Source of the DNA: Phaseolus vulgaris
Taxonomy: Eukaryota; Streptophyta; Magnoliopsida; Fabales; Fabaceae
Length of the DNA stretch: 64,000 nt
Direction of reading: 5' to 3'
Assembly: GCF_000499845.2 (NCBI RefSeq)
Contig: NC_023756.2
Location: forward strand, 41,045,393-41,109,392
Part shown: piece after piece, positions 1 to 11,993 of the stretch
Layout: each line of letters opens with the position of its first letter
Position numbering within the stretch: the stretch's first letter is position 1
The notes under the pieces: generated by a model
Told to the model about the DNA's origin: nothing
Database searches by the model: none
The model's input: the letters and a program-made list of their open reading frames with translations, nothing else
Translations under genes and position numbers: made by a program

Positions 1-439
1 CGTCCAAGAAATTAATTAGAACAATGTGAACTAACTAAGAAACCAAAGTTTAAGATAAGGAAGACTCTCAATCATGCGTTCAAGTACAACCTCTCACAAA
101 AACCAGTTTTCCAAGAGATTAAAATATTAAACAATTGCTATAAAGAATTAAAAAACGAAACTTTTATTGACCAAAACCTCAGAACTCAATAGGAAATTAC
201 AAAGGAATCAACCAAAAAGGTTTAGCTTTTCATGCGTGGCAAAACAAAAGAATTACAAAGAAAAAAAAAACTAAGTCTAAAATGTGTTTGCTCCTCTAAA
301 ACGCGATATCCCAAAAACTCCCCCAGCCATATTGATTTCTATATGTAGAAATATACAAACTTTCAATTGAAACTAATCAAAATAGTATAATTACATCTAA
401 TGAAAATGTATATATATATGTAGAAAGTTACAAATCATT

Positions 440-3400
440 ACATGTTTTCATTCCTAATTTGTAGAAAATATTTGGACCAATTTTGACGGATTTGTTCAAG
501 AGTTCGTGTGTTTAGTGGCTCGGTTTGTGCACAAAGCTGAGAAATATAATAGTATACATTAGTGTTTGCACAAACAAATATGAATTTATAATGAAAAGTT
601 AGAGTATTTAAAATCTTATAATACTTACTCCCAAGAGTCTATAATATTCACACAGACTGTGGTCTACATCCAATGCATTATATAATAACCACATTCATAG
701 TTTCCTTGTTGCTTATTACACTATTATTAAATATAAGTAACAGTTAATTTAATTGAACAACTAAAAAAAGGAAAACTTAGTAGTTTCAATGAAGAGGTAA
801 ATATATACCCTAGGATAAATCTAACATAGAGTTTGTGATGATGAAGTGAATCTATCCTTTAAGACACCGCATACATTAATTGCACTAAAAAGAGAAAAAT
901 CATTAGTAATTCAAAATAAATTATATAATTTACAATAACATACCTTTGTACTATGGTCTTCATATTTGGACTTGGCTTTCTATGAAGTGAACAAAACCAG
1001 ACAATAGTATTGTTTGTGGGGCAAATAAGCATCAATTGCTAGTGAGACATGGTATAAAACATTTCATTAGTCATTTTTAAAATTATGTAAACTCTAAATG
1101 TAACAAGTTTTACTTATCCATTTATAAAAGGAGCCATATAAATCCTCTTTTTGGATGTCTGAATCCATCTTTAAATGTAAGTCTGACAATCAATTATTTT
1201 TATTTTTGGACTTTTATATGAATCGTGGTTCAAGGAAACCATAAATATCAACATTTCTCATGTTGATAATTATCTTATTTATATACCTACATTGTTAATA
1301 TAAATATCAGTGACATGATTCATGAAACATCATTCGACTAAATAACATGTAATTATTAAGGGTACTTACATCATCCGTAGTTGAATAACTACGATATTCA
1401 ACAATTGATTACCCTGGATGATTTTAAAGACATCTTGCATGATTATGTACAATGGTATACTACCATTGTCAACACCAAATAATGTGGCATCCCAAGGAAT
1501 CACACAAGAATCCTTAAACATTTAATGTGAAACCCTAACCAACTCCTATATTGAATTCACATATGGTTGGATTTGTTGTTGCAGTTGAGGCTTAAATCAC
1601 CACCAATTGGGGCATTTTGTCTCGTACCAGAGTCTTGTAAAACATAATAACAAATATAAATCATAAATCTAAAAAATCATTAATAGCCCTAAATGAAATA
1701 TACCTGATAAATTTTTGAAATGACCTTAATCAAATGTGTAGGCCATGCAATAAGTGTTCCAAGTGCCTCTCCCATTGTATTAACCTCTGTATTAACATCT
1801 GTTGTGGGAACTAGAACTACAACAAACACATCTCTAACTTTTTCAACCACCACTCTAGAGAAATCACTCTGCATGGACATGGTGTGCATGATTGAACCTC
1901 TTGGATACACTCTCCCAATGGCCATGACAGAGGAGGTATTCCTTCAACAAACAACATGCACTGATAGGAGGATTAAGTATCATCATCTTCTAAGTCCTCC
2001 ACATCAAAGCTACCTTTGGTTCTAACTTGACCACGAGGAAGAATTACATTTACTAGTTTAACTGGATTATATCGTTGTTCGAATTCAACTCTTAATTCTT
2101 TAGTAACATTTTCTTTTATGTTCTGAGATAGTTGTGGAAGTAGTCTCTCTATCAATTGTGCAGCTAATTGCTTCAACATCTTCTGATTGACATTTGCAGT
2201 AGAAAAGTCTTGTCAAGAAGCTGATCCAAAGTATTGCCTGACCCCAACACCAAAATCAGTCGTATGTAGACGACCAGGGTGTTCTTCAGTCCCAATGGCC
2301 ATAGTCAAGATGTCATCTCGACCTTTAGGAACAAAACTTCCCTGTGAGTTTTGCTCCACTAGCGATTCCTATAAAGAATAATACAATATGTTAATATAAT
2401 ATGTAATGATAAGGGTGTAACACTAAAAATATATGACATATATGACCTTAAACAAGAGGGGGTGAATTGTTTATAAGATATTTTCGAAAACTTTTAAAGG
2501 TTTAATGAAACTCTGTGAAGAAATCCAGAAGGGGAATCAAGTTAGCCAAGAACACAAACTGTTTTAAAGTAAAACACAGAAAAAAAATCGGTTGTTTCTT
2601 CGAATCAATTGGTTGTTTATACCAGTTAAAACTTAAACAACTGAAAAACAGAATTTAAAGGAGTTCAGAGAAAGAGAAATGCACACAAACAGTTTATACT
2701 GGTTCACTCTTACAACAAGAGCTACATCCAATTCCCAGAAACCACTGCGTAACTAAGCAATCAAACCAGATTACAAAACACCACACACCAAAGTAATGAC
2801 CTTGAACCCCTCAAGAAACACACTACCTTTGGCAAACCACACCAAGAGTATTGATCTTGAACACCTCAAGAACACACAACACTCCTTGAAAATACAACAA
2901 CAGAAATACAGAAGATTGAGAAAAGGATTACACCTGATCAAAGTACAATCTGAAAAGAATACAATTGCAATCCTATTCCACCCTCACTTGAAAATCCAAA
3001 GCTTGATGTGAATCTTGAAAACTTGAGATCAAATATGTCAAATTGAATTTCTCAAAACTGTTTCTTTTTTTTTTAGAAACATATAACAAACTATTTATAT
3101 ACTCCAAAGATTGGTTAAAACATTTAATGAAGGAGCGTATTCAGTTAGAAATCATTTAAGACAGATTCACTATTCAAAAATGAATTTTGTTAGGATTTTC
3201 AAAGAAACAATCGGTTGAAATCACGAAACAACCGATTGATTTGGTTTGACAGTTAAGTCAACCAAGTCAAACAACTTTCAACCTTTTTCAAAACCTCTAA
3301 GAGCAAAACAACCGGTTGATTCGACAAAACAACATGTTGTTTTTCACTTAGTTGGAAAAACGTTTAATTTCAAAAAGGTTTCAATTCACATCAGTTTTAG

Positions 3401-3860
3401 ATTCAACAAAAGAGTGGATCACACTTTATTCTACCCAGATCCCACCCACACACAACAGCAACACCAACCTTTCATCAAACACCTTGGATTTGGATTCTTC
3501 AAAGCTCTTGATCACTCTTGATCAACAATAAGTTCACCAGAACCAGATTCTGTTTGTTGCCTCTTTAACTTTTCTTTCATTATTTTTTTCCTAACAAATC
3601 ATAACCTCCCCGAGATAGTCTATGGGTGGTAACATTCTTTCGTGAAATGATTTGAACTTTCTTCCTCTTTTCCTGTAAGTACATCATACACTTAAATTAT
3701 GAATTTCATGATAAGGTTTAATAACATATATAATAAAAATGTTCACAAACTGCCATGAGGGATCCATTCAACTATGACCAAATTGAGACCATGTCTCTTC
3801 ATCTATACTATATTTCCCACGAGGAGACTTGTTGATGAGAATCAAATAAAGGAGGCTTTT
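440..3860 (-). pseudogene. CACTA second ORF: Transposase_24, DUF8039-like and Ulp1-like protease pieces
   Basis: The minus-strand reading resumes after the gypsy insertion with a segment holding DEETWSQFGHS and MDPSWQ, then LSRGGYDLLGKK (to about 3510). After the LTR insertion it continues at 2371 with QNSQGSFVPKGRDDILTMA and on to ALGTLIAWPTHLI (about 1720), a wording typical of DUF8039 in plant CACTA proteins. Further exons give QLMLICPTNNTIVWFCS (about 1036-986), ECGYYIMHWM (about 700-670) and a C-terminal piece near 535-440. The last pieces match the histidine and cysteine segments of C48/Ulp1 proteases: the His codon is at 1042-1044, directly followed by a stop where Trp is usual, and the Cys codon is at 691-693. 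Stops at several points show it is a pseudogene. Confidence 0.7.
2412..3529. repeat. Solo LTR, Sirevirus/SIRE-like, inside the CACTA ORF
   Basis: This 1.1-kb block separates two parts of the CACTA reading frame and probably sits in its intron; a splice acceptor (ttctttatag) precedes the downstream exon at 2371. It shares wording and order with the 1.26-kb LTRs at 45541 and 53341: an 'aagagggggtgaattg' stretch near the left end, then 'gtttatactggttcactc' and 'gagctacatccaattcc'. No coding potential or second LTR was found, so a solo LTR is the simplest reading. The exact ends and target duplication could not be fixed. Confidence 0.55.
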
Positions 3861-3934
3861 ATTAATGAAGAAAGAGGTCATTCACCTTCACATTTGAAGT
3901 TCTTCCTTCTAGTCTTCTGATGGAAACCAAGTAG

Positions 3935-4080
3935 AAGATGCTCAAGCCCATGAAGCCCAAGCCCAACAAGGGGCCCAAGCCCAACAAGGGGCCCAAGCCC
4001 AACGAATCACTAGGAGCATGGCAAGAGCTTTGGGACAAGAGTATAATAAGATGACCCTTCTTATTTCTTTTATAGAATAG
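3935..4080 (+). pseudogene. C-terminal end of a Ty3/gypsy polyprotein
   Basis: A + strand frame encodes a Gln/Ala-rich stretch made of three AQAQQG-like repeats, followed by RITRSMARALGQE and a stop at 4078-4080. The ITRSM motif just before the stop is the usual end of plant Ty3/gypsy (Athila/Calypso-type) pol proteins. Only this tail remains upstream of the LTR. The direct repeat 'cccaacaaggggcccaag' is part of it. Confidence 0.55.
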
Positions 4081-4130
4081 GGGTGCGGAGGTAATAAATA
4101 GGTGTAAGTAGTAAGGAAGGCTAGGGGGGA

Positions 4131-4860
4131 GTGTAGATAGGAGTTAGGAGGTGCCAAACTAGGAAGGAAAGTCACACTTCCTTCATGCACTAGTTGGCGC
4201 CGAATTTGAATCTCATTTGAGGCACATTTGGCTTTGCATTTCAGCACCTTATAGGCTATAAATAAAGGTGCTGCCCTTGTACAAATCATATTTGGAATTT
4301 AAAGTAGAGAGACTATACTCAAATTTAGAGAGAAATTGTGAGTCTTGAGTCTTCTTCTTCCTTTGCCTTATCTTGTGAGCAATGGTGAGCTTCAAGTGGC
4401 GGCACTCCTTCACTTATCTTGGAACAAGGCTCCAAGTGGTGTGAATTGCTTCTCCAAGTCTCAAAATCCAGCAAGCTCCTTTCTATAAGTGTTCTTCTTT
4501 CATTTCTTCAATTTTCATTCGGTAGTTTCTTAGTTTCTAGTGTTTCCTTTCATGTGTACCGATTACAATTGTGTTTCTAGCTTTGTTTCCATTTTTTTGT
4601 TCGGTGCAGTACCTTTCCTTTTCATTTCTGTTCGGTTGTTTAATTCTGTTCTTCATTCTTTGTTGTTGATTCCATTTGACAATTAATGGACCTTCATATG
4701 AGCTTTGGTTTGGTGCAAAGTCTTGGCGAGTTCTTGAATTAGAACATTGATCCAATTCTAAGTAAAGTGCCATTTCAAGACCAACTCAAGTTGCTCCTAA
4801 GAATGTCAAAGAATCATGTATTCTTATTGTTGCATTCACATCATCTTCTCAAAATTAAAA
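4131..4860 (+). repeat. Ty3/gypsy-type LTR, copy A
   Basis: A purine-rich tract (aggctagggggga) precedes the likely TG start. A TATA-like 'ctataaataaagg' lies at about 4257. The downstream half (Leu/Ser-like 'caagtggcggcactcc', then 'gatccaattctaa') matches the LTR at 5000-5815 and, more weakly, that at 30900-31330. It follows the pol tail, as expected for a 3' LTR. Confidence 0.55.
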
Positions 4861-4999
4861 GAAGACATAAAATAAAGAGAGGATTAAAGCCTAAAGCCAA
4901 AGAAGTCTACAAGCTTTCAAGAATAGACTTCATTTAAATATCTCTCTTTATAGTTTCTTTTATAAATTTGTAAATAATATAGAATGTTTAAATACATAG

Positions 5000-5815
5000 T
5001 TTTTAGGAAAGGTGCTTGGAGGGAAACCTTAGATACCTCTTTTGTAAAAGCATCTTTAGGCATTAGTTTAGAATTTTCTAGAAGAATACTCTTCATGCTT
5101 CATTTAGGCTTTATTAGTAAGTAGCATATGAAGAGTCTTTTGGTTAGCTTATGTTGTAAGCTTCATGACCAGCCCTTGCTCCTATATAAAGAGGGCTTAG
5201 GTCCTTCAAATTCAGATTGGAAATTTGTATTAGTGAAACTCTACTCAATTTGAGAGAGAATTGGAGAGCTTCGTGCCTTCCTCACTAAGTCTTATCTTGA
5301 GAGTTCTTTGGTTACCTCAAGTGGCGGCTTTGCACACTCATCTTGGAGTCTCCATCCTCTAAGTGGCGTGATCATCCAACCATTCCTCCATCTTCATGAA
5401 CTTTCTCTTCTCCTTCCTTCCTTCTCTTTTTATGTTCATGTCTTAGCTTGCTTCCTTTGCTTTTTCAGTTCGGTTTTCTAGCTTCTATTGCTATTTGCTT
5501 CGGTCCTTTACTTTCTGCCGATTCATCTTTGTTTCTTATTCATTTTCTAGCTTATTTGTTCGGTGCAATTATGTTTTTATGCATTTTGTTCAGTGCTTTT
5601 GCCTTTTCACTCAATTTGTTCGGTTCAATTTGACAATACATGGAACTTCCATATGAGTTTGGGTTTTGGTACTAGTCTTGGTGAGTTCTTGAACATAGAA
5701 CCTTGATCCAATTCTATCTTAAAGTGCCTATCTCATATCCAACTCAAAATGATTCCTAAGAATGTCAAGAATCATTCATATTGTGCTATTGGAATCATAT
5801 CACTTGTCCTTGTAT
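5000..5815 (+). repeat. Ty3/gypsy-type LTR, copy B
   Basis: It repeats the layout of copy A in the same orientation: TATA-like 'cctatataaagaggg' near 5183, 'caagtggcggctttgc', 'ctctaagtggcgtgatc', 'gatccaattctat' and 'cctaagaatgtcaagaatca'. The two copies are clearly diverged, so they need not be the two LTRs of one element. The boundary with the CACTA sequence that resumes near 5815 is approximate. The 140 bp between the two copies hold nothing recognisable. Confidence 0.5.
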
Positions 5816-6567
5816 TTCCCAAAGATATAATGACCTGCCAAATTTGTCTTGAATTGCCTCCATTTTGTAGCTACTGAAGAGAATATCTTGCTCTGAACCA
5901 AATTCGAAGTCTCTAAATCAAAATTTGTCTACAAATTATAATAAAATATCCTCCCAAATGAGATTCTTTTATGCTTCTGTTACGTGGTCCCAGTCAGGTA
6001 CCAAGATGGACACCTTAGATCGAGTTAGGACTCCCAAATAACTTACAAATTGAGCATGATTAGGGATTGATGCCCTGCTAGTCTGATGATCTATTTGAAC
6101 TGGAACTTTATTATTACCCATATGCCTAATGACAAGATTTCTTAGTCATGTAGGCTCCTTAGTCTTCTTTGCTAAGATATCCATGTGATCGACCTACAAA
6201 AAAATAAAAACATATTTAAGATATATATTTAAATTAAATAAAAACATAACTTGACTTCTATTGTGGAAGTGTTAAAATATTCTCCCATATTCCTTCATTG
6301 TGGTTATGTCGTGTAGCATGTACTTCATCTAAATCATTTTCGTCTTTCAAATGAGGTATTTGTCTTGAGAATAAAAATTTGTCTACAAATTGGACCCTAG
6401 AGTCATATCATGTGGATGAACATCATGTTCAATTCTCCCTAGTACGATAACTAACCACCTTTCATTAGAAGGATCTTTCATATAAAAAAACTTGTTTTGC
6501 TTGGTAAGACATGATGAAATGATCTTCCTTCCATACTATCTTTGTAAGATTAACCAATTTGATAACA
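5815..6567 (-). pseudogene. CACTA DUF4216 end and start of the Transposase_24 ORF
   Basis: On the minus strand, KEDHFIMSYQAKQVF (about 6530-6486) and then, in another frame, KDPSNERWLVVILGRIEHD match the end of DUF4216, the C-terminal part of plant TNP2 transposases. After a short AT-rich gap, a new ORF begins near 6195: MDILAKKTKEP, LRNLVIRHMGNN, FVSYLGVLTRSKVSILVPDW, IWEDIL and finally VATKWRQFKTNLAG (near 5870). This is the N-terminal half of the second CACTA protein. Stops and frame changes occur throughout. The right end is a direct fusion to LINE sequence within one open frame. Confidence 0.7.
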
Positions 6568-8800
6568 AAGTAATTCCTCCCATTAAAAGAGCTTGTCATA
6601 TGGAAACAATTTCTTCTGCGCATAGTAATAATCCCTCGTGCATTATTAATAACACTATTTTCAACCCACTCAATGTCATTAGAGCCCCACAAGTGAAAAC
6701 AACTATCCTTGCCAAACCCATAACATTTTGCCTCTTGTAAGCAAACCATTCCTACCTCTTCATTGCGGATCAAGTCTCTTAAGTATTTTCTTTTAGTTCT
6801 TCCTCCTAGCCCTCTTATATTCATACTAATCAGATTCATCATCAGAAACACTGCACTATAACTGATTACTTTTGTTGTCTCGGGTTTCCAAAGAACACAA
6901 CCTGTTTATAATGATTTCTTCTTCCCCTAAAAGAGAAAAATCCATCTCCTTGCCAATATTCCACATTCTCCTAACATTGCCATTGTCATTTTTCAACCAA
7001 AACAGTTTGTTACAATTTCTAATAGCACTGTCCGAGATGAAATTTTTTGACCTCAACTCCCTTGAAGACACAAACTTAGATGCCCTTCCAACCACTGTAG
7101 AGTTTCCTTCTCTTTGGAAGAGACAAAAAACCTTCCCCTCCACTAGTACTGGCCAACTTCCTCACAACTGGGCAACTGATAGAAAGGAGCTTTGACCCGC
7201 AAGCTTTGACCCTTAGAGGGGACACCGCAACGACAAAGAAGACAACGTCATCTCTGCACTGGGCAATCCCCTCGTCGCTCAAATTCTCCGCATCAGACGC
7301 AGCCACACTTTCATTCCCACCCTCGTTCGAGTCAGGCCCTGCAACAACGTTGTCGCCCACCGCGCTGCCACCCTTCGATATCTCCTTGGAAGCGCAAGAA
7401 ACAGAGCCACCGTCGAGCTCCTTCTCCACGTCACAAACCACTTGCAACGTCGCAAGCATATCCCCTTCCACCGTCTCCTCCAAGAGTAGCAAGCCCTGAG
7501 TACTCAGCCACGTCAACAAATGGCCCAAACCCTATGGATTCCCCCATCCTGCTTTCAACCCTCAATTGGGCTTGAAAAGGTCCACTACAAATTAGATCAT
7601 CACACCATGCCTCTTTCAGAAATGCTCAACAATAATTCGTAGCCAAGAGACCGTTCGACTTATACCCCACCATGTTTCCTATAAAAACTTTACCATCTTT
7701 CCTCATTTCCAAAACAATTTTTTGACTTTTTGCAATTGAAATAACTCCATCACTAAAGCATTCGCCACCTTTTGGAGATTCTCCCTCCTCTGCCAAAAAT
7801 TGAACAATTTGCTCCTCATCTCCCTTCTCTCCAGTCCTACCTCGTAATCGGAACACTCTGATTCAAAAAAATCTTTTCCACCAACACTAGCATCCAAATA
7901 AGCTTGATCCATCCTCGTTGACCACACCCCACTTATTAATGAAAGGCCTTAACAAGTTATTTGGAATACAAATCTCTTCTTCAAGGGACACCTGACATAG
8001 AATATCATTTGTTCTTACTGATTCTGCCAATTTTGGATCCACTCTCACCGAGATTTTGATGCGCAACCTTGCAACCCTAACACCTCTCTTGCAGCGGTTG
8101 CCTCGTTGACCTATACAAGTGTGCTGACTAAAGCCCTGATTCGTTCAAAGCACTGAAGACAATGAAATGCCTCTACAGCGAACCTGAACAAACTTCTTAG
8201 GTACCAAAAAAGAGTCGTTTCAGGAATTATTGATCCAAAAATACCGTCAAACCAAACTTTGTTCTCAACAATTGCCTCTTCAATTATGCCCTCTTCCTTG
8301 TAAGATAGAAGCACATACTTCTCCCCAAGGTATATTTTTCTCACAAAATTAAATCCTCGTAGAAAAAAGCTCTCATTGACGGACTTCACATCCGCTGCCT
8401 TCGACAACCTTCCAACGAAGCACTTCTCCAGTCACTTGGACGACTCCACCTCGACCCTGAAATGGGACGTAATGTTATCAGTCTCCTTCAAGGCATTACC
8501 CGTCTCTTAACAACCTAAGCAAACATTGTTGATTCTTCTGACTCTAGACTTTCCGAAATTGTACATGTCGTTGCGTGGAAGTCCAATCTTTCTTTGCAAT
8601 CACTTGCCTACATACTTAGGTTTGTTTGCCTGCAATTTTCAGATTCCTATCCAAATGGAGTCCAACTGTCTTTCTAAGGCGAGTGCATCCTCCATTCTAT
8701 GGAATCTAACAAACCCAAAACATTTTTATTTTTTTTGCATTTAGCTTCCTAAAAATAAAGATATCTAGAACTCTTTCCAAACGCTGAAAAAAAAAATCTC
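6568..8800 (-). pseudogene. 5' half of an L1-type LINE (ORF1 with RRM/DUF4283, start of endonuclease)
   Basis: Reading leftwards from about 8800, the minus strand gives a broken RRM-like piece (VLDIFIFRKLNAKK...), a DUF4283-like stretch at 8407-8111 containing KVWFDGIFGSI and a CF.RI motif, and a low-complexity acidic/Ser segment near 7528-7076. The start of ORF2 is at about 6842 with MNLISMNIRGLGG and VCLQEAK, the N-terminal signature of the apurinic-endonuclease domain. The sequence stops after about 90 codons of endonuclease and runs into CACTA DUF4216 sequence without a break in the frame. No reverse transcriptase is present. Keeping the 5' part and losing the 3' part is the reverse of usual LINE truncation. 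Confidence 0.7.
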
Positions 8801-8997
8801 TATAAATTCTTTTAGTAGAACTCATTAAAAATATTAGTGAAAAAGAAGATAGTATGTGTCATCTAACTTAAAATGGTCAAACGGTAACCTTCACTGCCCT
8901 CATTGGTGGAGGTGTTGCTGCTACTTGAAGTAACTAAGTCAAAAATGGAAAATATACATTGTATTATTACCAAGGGCGTTTTGGTTCCAGAAAAGTC

Positions 8998-9005
8998 TAT
9001 AAAAG
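8998..9005 (+). promoter_or_regulatory. TATA box ahead of a small ORF
   Basis: TATAAAAG followed by a G-rich stretch lies 98 bp before the ATG at 9103, a spacing normal for a plant core promoter with a short leader. There is no independent proof of transcription. Confidence 0.3.
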
Positions 9006-9102
9006 GGGAGGTGCATGTAGGGTTGTCTTCATGCACAATATTTTCTCTCTTGCCTCCTAATTTTCTATTTCAATTTGCTTTAACATCACTGAAGAAAAAA
9101 TT

Positions 9103-9258
9103 ATGGTCTCTAAAGTGGAAGAAGCAATGAAGAGGAAAAAGGAAATGCAACCACAAGGCCAAAATCAGCAACAGCAGCTGCAGAAACAAATTCACTTTAG
9201 GTTTTCATTTTTGTCTAAAAAAACAGTGTGTCATGCAGAGGAGCAGAGGACATCTTGA
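9103..9258 (+). CDS. Candidate small hydrophilic protein (51 aa), possibly a gene fragment
   Basis: The ORF starts MVSKVEEAMKRKKEM and continues with a Gln-rich run (QGQNQQQQLQKQ), ending at a TGA at 9256-9258. It is lysine/glutamine rich with no membrane segment and no recognised family. A TATA box 98 bp upstream gives it a gene-like layout, but the reading frame ends inside a 41-bp direct repeat. It could be a gene fragment carried by a transposon, or chance coding sequence. It lies within the region of the dead CACTA element. Confidence 0.25.
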   Translation: MVSKVEEAMKRKKEMQPQGQNQQQQLQKQIHFRFSFLSKKTVCHAEEQRTS

Positions 9259-9318
9259 CCATTGAATATTCAGCATGCATAGGAGAAGAGGGCATCTTGA
9301 CCATTGAATACTGAGCAT
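9239..9318. repeat. Imperfect 41-bp direct repeat, two copies
   Basis: 'aggacatcttgaccattgaa' at about 9247 and 'agggcatcttgaccattgaa' at about 9288 head two units of about 41 bp that also share a following 'agcat'. Only two units are present. Confidence 0.75.
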
Positions 9319-11149
9319 ATCAACAACTGTGTGAGTGAATGGGGTTCAATAAATAAGGTTGTTAGACTTTCACATTCACCCTTTCTCATAATCCATTTTG
9401 TGCCTAAAACTAGTTCATAATTGATTACACATATTGTTATATTATATTTTCGATGCAACCTGAAGTAGTAATTAACAAACAGATAATTTAGGATAATTTA
9501 GCTTTTTAATAGTCTCTGTTTGATCATGTTCACAACATTACTTACAAATTGAATTATGTAAAAATAATTTAATTATCTTAATTTTAAATATATTTCTATA
9601 TCTTAATTATCTTAAGTAATATTTTTTATTTATTTTAACATTTAATTAAAATATATATTTTTAATTTTTGTAAAATAAATATTTTGTATTTTGGGTTCTG
9701 TAAATTATTTATATTATTCCATAAATTTGAGAGGAAGAAAATTAAAAAAATATTTTGAAGTATCCACTTTTTTATACTAATAATATAATAATAATTTTTT
9801 TATGTAGATAATTGACACATCTTATGATGATAACTAAAAATAGTAATTATATTTTATGTAGATAAAAATAAATAAATAAATATATTATTAAGACTAAAAT
9901 CAAAATTTATAAAAAAATATTTTAAGTGTCAAAATATTTATAATTAATGATAAGAACTAAAAAACAAAAAATATAAAAAAAATTGAAAAAAAAAGATTAA
10001 AAATTGTCTAAAGAACCCAAAAATTCAAGAAACAAATAATTATATTCAACCATCATTTACAATGGCTAAGAACATGATAACCAAAAGAAAGATTATTATT
10101 AACTATTAACAACCACTGATACATTAATATCTTAAACTAATTACATAGCATAAGAGTTCAACATGAATATTCACGTAAATTTAAGATAAAAGATTTAATT
10201 GATTTTGACTTAAAATCAAAACCTAAAATGTTAAAAATTATTAATTCACATATAAACAAATTATTTCAGCCAAAACTTTAATAAAAATATCTAATCTATT
10301 ACCTAAAAAATATAAAAAAGAAGAAGTTAATTACACTATGTATATTGGAGAAAAAAAATTGTTAATTATTCTCTTATTGATTGGATGTCATCATGGGACA
10401 ATGAAGATGGATCATTGAGAAAGATTTGAAGCATTTGACTCATGTTATTATGTAATAGTCCTAGAATGAAATATACTTTAGCAAATGTTGAAATGTATTA
10501 TCTCGTGATTATTCTAATCCAGTACATAATGTAATAGTCACATTAGAACAAATTTACTTGTCTATTGCACTAGAATGAGAAACAAATAACACAATTTATT
10601 TTCATACAAAATTTAAATAAAATAATTATTGTATGTATTAAAAGTTGTCTAACCTTAGGTACATGAATTGAAGTGAACCTTGTTATGCTCCCTCACTCAC
10701 CTAAAATATTTGTGTCAACCACAACTTACAATAAAGACATATGTTCCTCAGAATACACTTATACCAATATAAAATGTTAAATTAAATTTATCTTTTAATA
10801 AGTTTTTCATTTATTAGTTGGGTTTCATTTGAAGGGAGAGCAAGATCACATTACTTTGTAATTCACAGTATAAGCACAATCATAATTAACTTTCAATGGG
10901 ACCTACAAATAAATGACAAACAATTAGTCATATAATTAGGTTAATTTAAAATATACAAGTTAGAAAACTAATGTGACTCATGTCTTCCTAAATTTCTGGA
11001 TAGATTGGATCTGGACTTTGTCTTCCAAAATCTCTGGATAGATTGAAACTCAACAAATTCATATATTTTTTATTTGCCTTGCTCCACACTCAATTTTTCC
11101 ATGTACATAGTATAATGAATTATAAGTTAGATGTAAAATTATAACATAA
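9319..11149. other. AT-rich stretch without recognisable genes
   Basis: Apart from short A/T runs and an 'aaataaataaataaata' microsatellite near 9866, nothing coding was recognised. It is where the middle part of the CACTA transposase (end of tnp2, DUF4218) would be expected. The segment at about 10960-11150 may include decayed transposase sequence, but no motif could be read. Confidence 0.5.
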
Positions 11150-11993
11150 AAAACATACGCAACATAACACGCCATATCAGATTCTTTAAATCCTCTTTGA
11201 TGGCAAACAATCATTTAAATCTATGTATTATTGGCAAGTACCAGAACACCTTAGCAAGGGGACCCTCTAGTTCTTCCTCACCACTACTTCCATCAGGTTT
11301 CTTCTAAAATTGTGATAACCTACATGTTGGACACACCCTCAATGAACAAATTCTCTTTGTACAATATACAATCATTAGACATGCATGTATCTTCTTGTAC
11401 TTTAAACCCATCAAAAATAGTATCTTCCTCGCCTCATAGTTACGATTAGGTAATATGTTAAATTCTAGAAATATCTCGTTCAACAACTTCAACAATTTAG
11501 TGAAATTTCTATCAGTCTATCCATTTTTTTCTTTTAAACTAAACAATCTTTAAAAAATTGTTGACCATCATATAAAGTTACAACATCCTAGGTACAATCG
11601 TTGTTTCAAATCAGACTTCAAATAATCATACACATGAACTATTCCAAACTTTTCTTCATTAACAACACATATATCATGAACTCTAAATGATATTTCATCT
11701 CTTATTCAAATCTTCTGTTGTTCCTAACATAGTAGGCATAATAAGAATGTTTAATATTTCTTTGTATCATGTCCATATTGTATATCTCTTGACTATAACA
11801 AATATAAATTGGTGATCACTCATCTCCCCAAGATCTTGAAGTATTTGATTCGGACAAAGACAATGAACATAAGGACAATAATATATCACATTGATAGGTT
11901 TACCATTTTTCGAACAAATTACAAGAACTTATTAACTCTCTTTCCATACTCTTCACTAACTCGACATTCACTAATCCAACTTTGATCAATCAT
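11150..11993 (-). pseudogene. CACTA TNP2 transposase, N-terminal remnant
   Basis: A minus-strand start at 11993 opens a transposase-associated domain (MIDQSWISECRVSEEYGKRV). Further left come frame-shifted pieces of the same family, then a clear tnp2 segment at 11495-11304 with NILPNRNYEARKILFLMGLK, KKIHACLMIVYC and CPTCRLSQF, and about 60 bp on GPLAKVFWYLPIIHRFK and NLIWHV. The order and wording match the start of plant En/Spm transposases, which cut and paste CACTA elements. Stops and frameshifts show it is inactive. The catalytic middle region is missing or unrecognisable. Confidence 0.8.
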
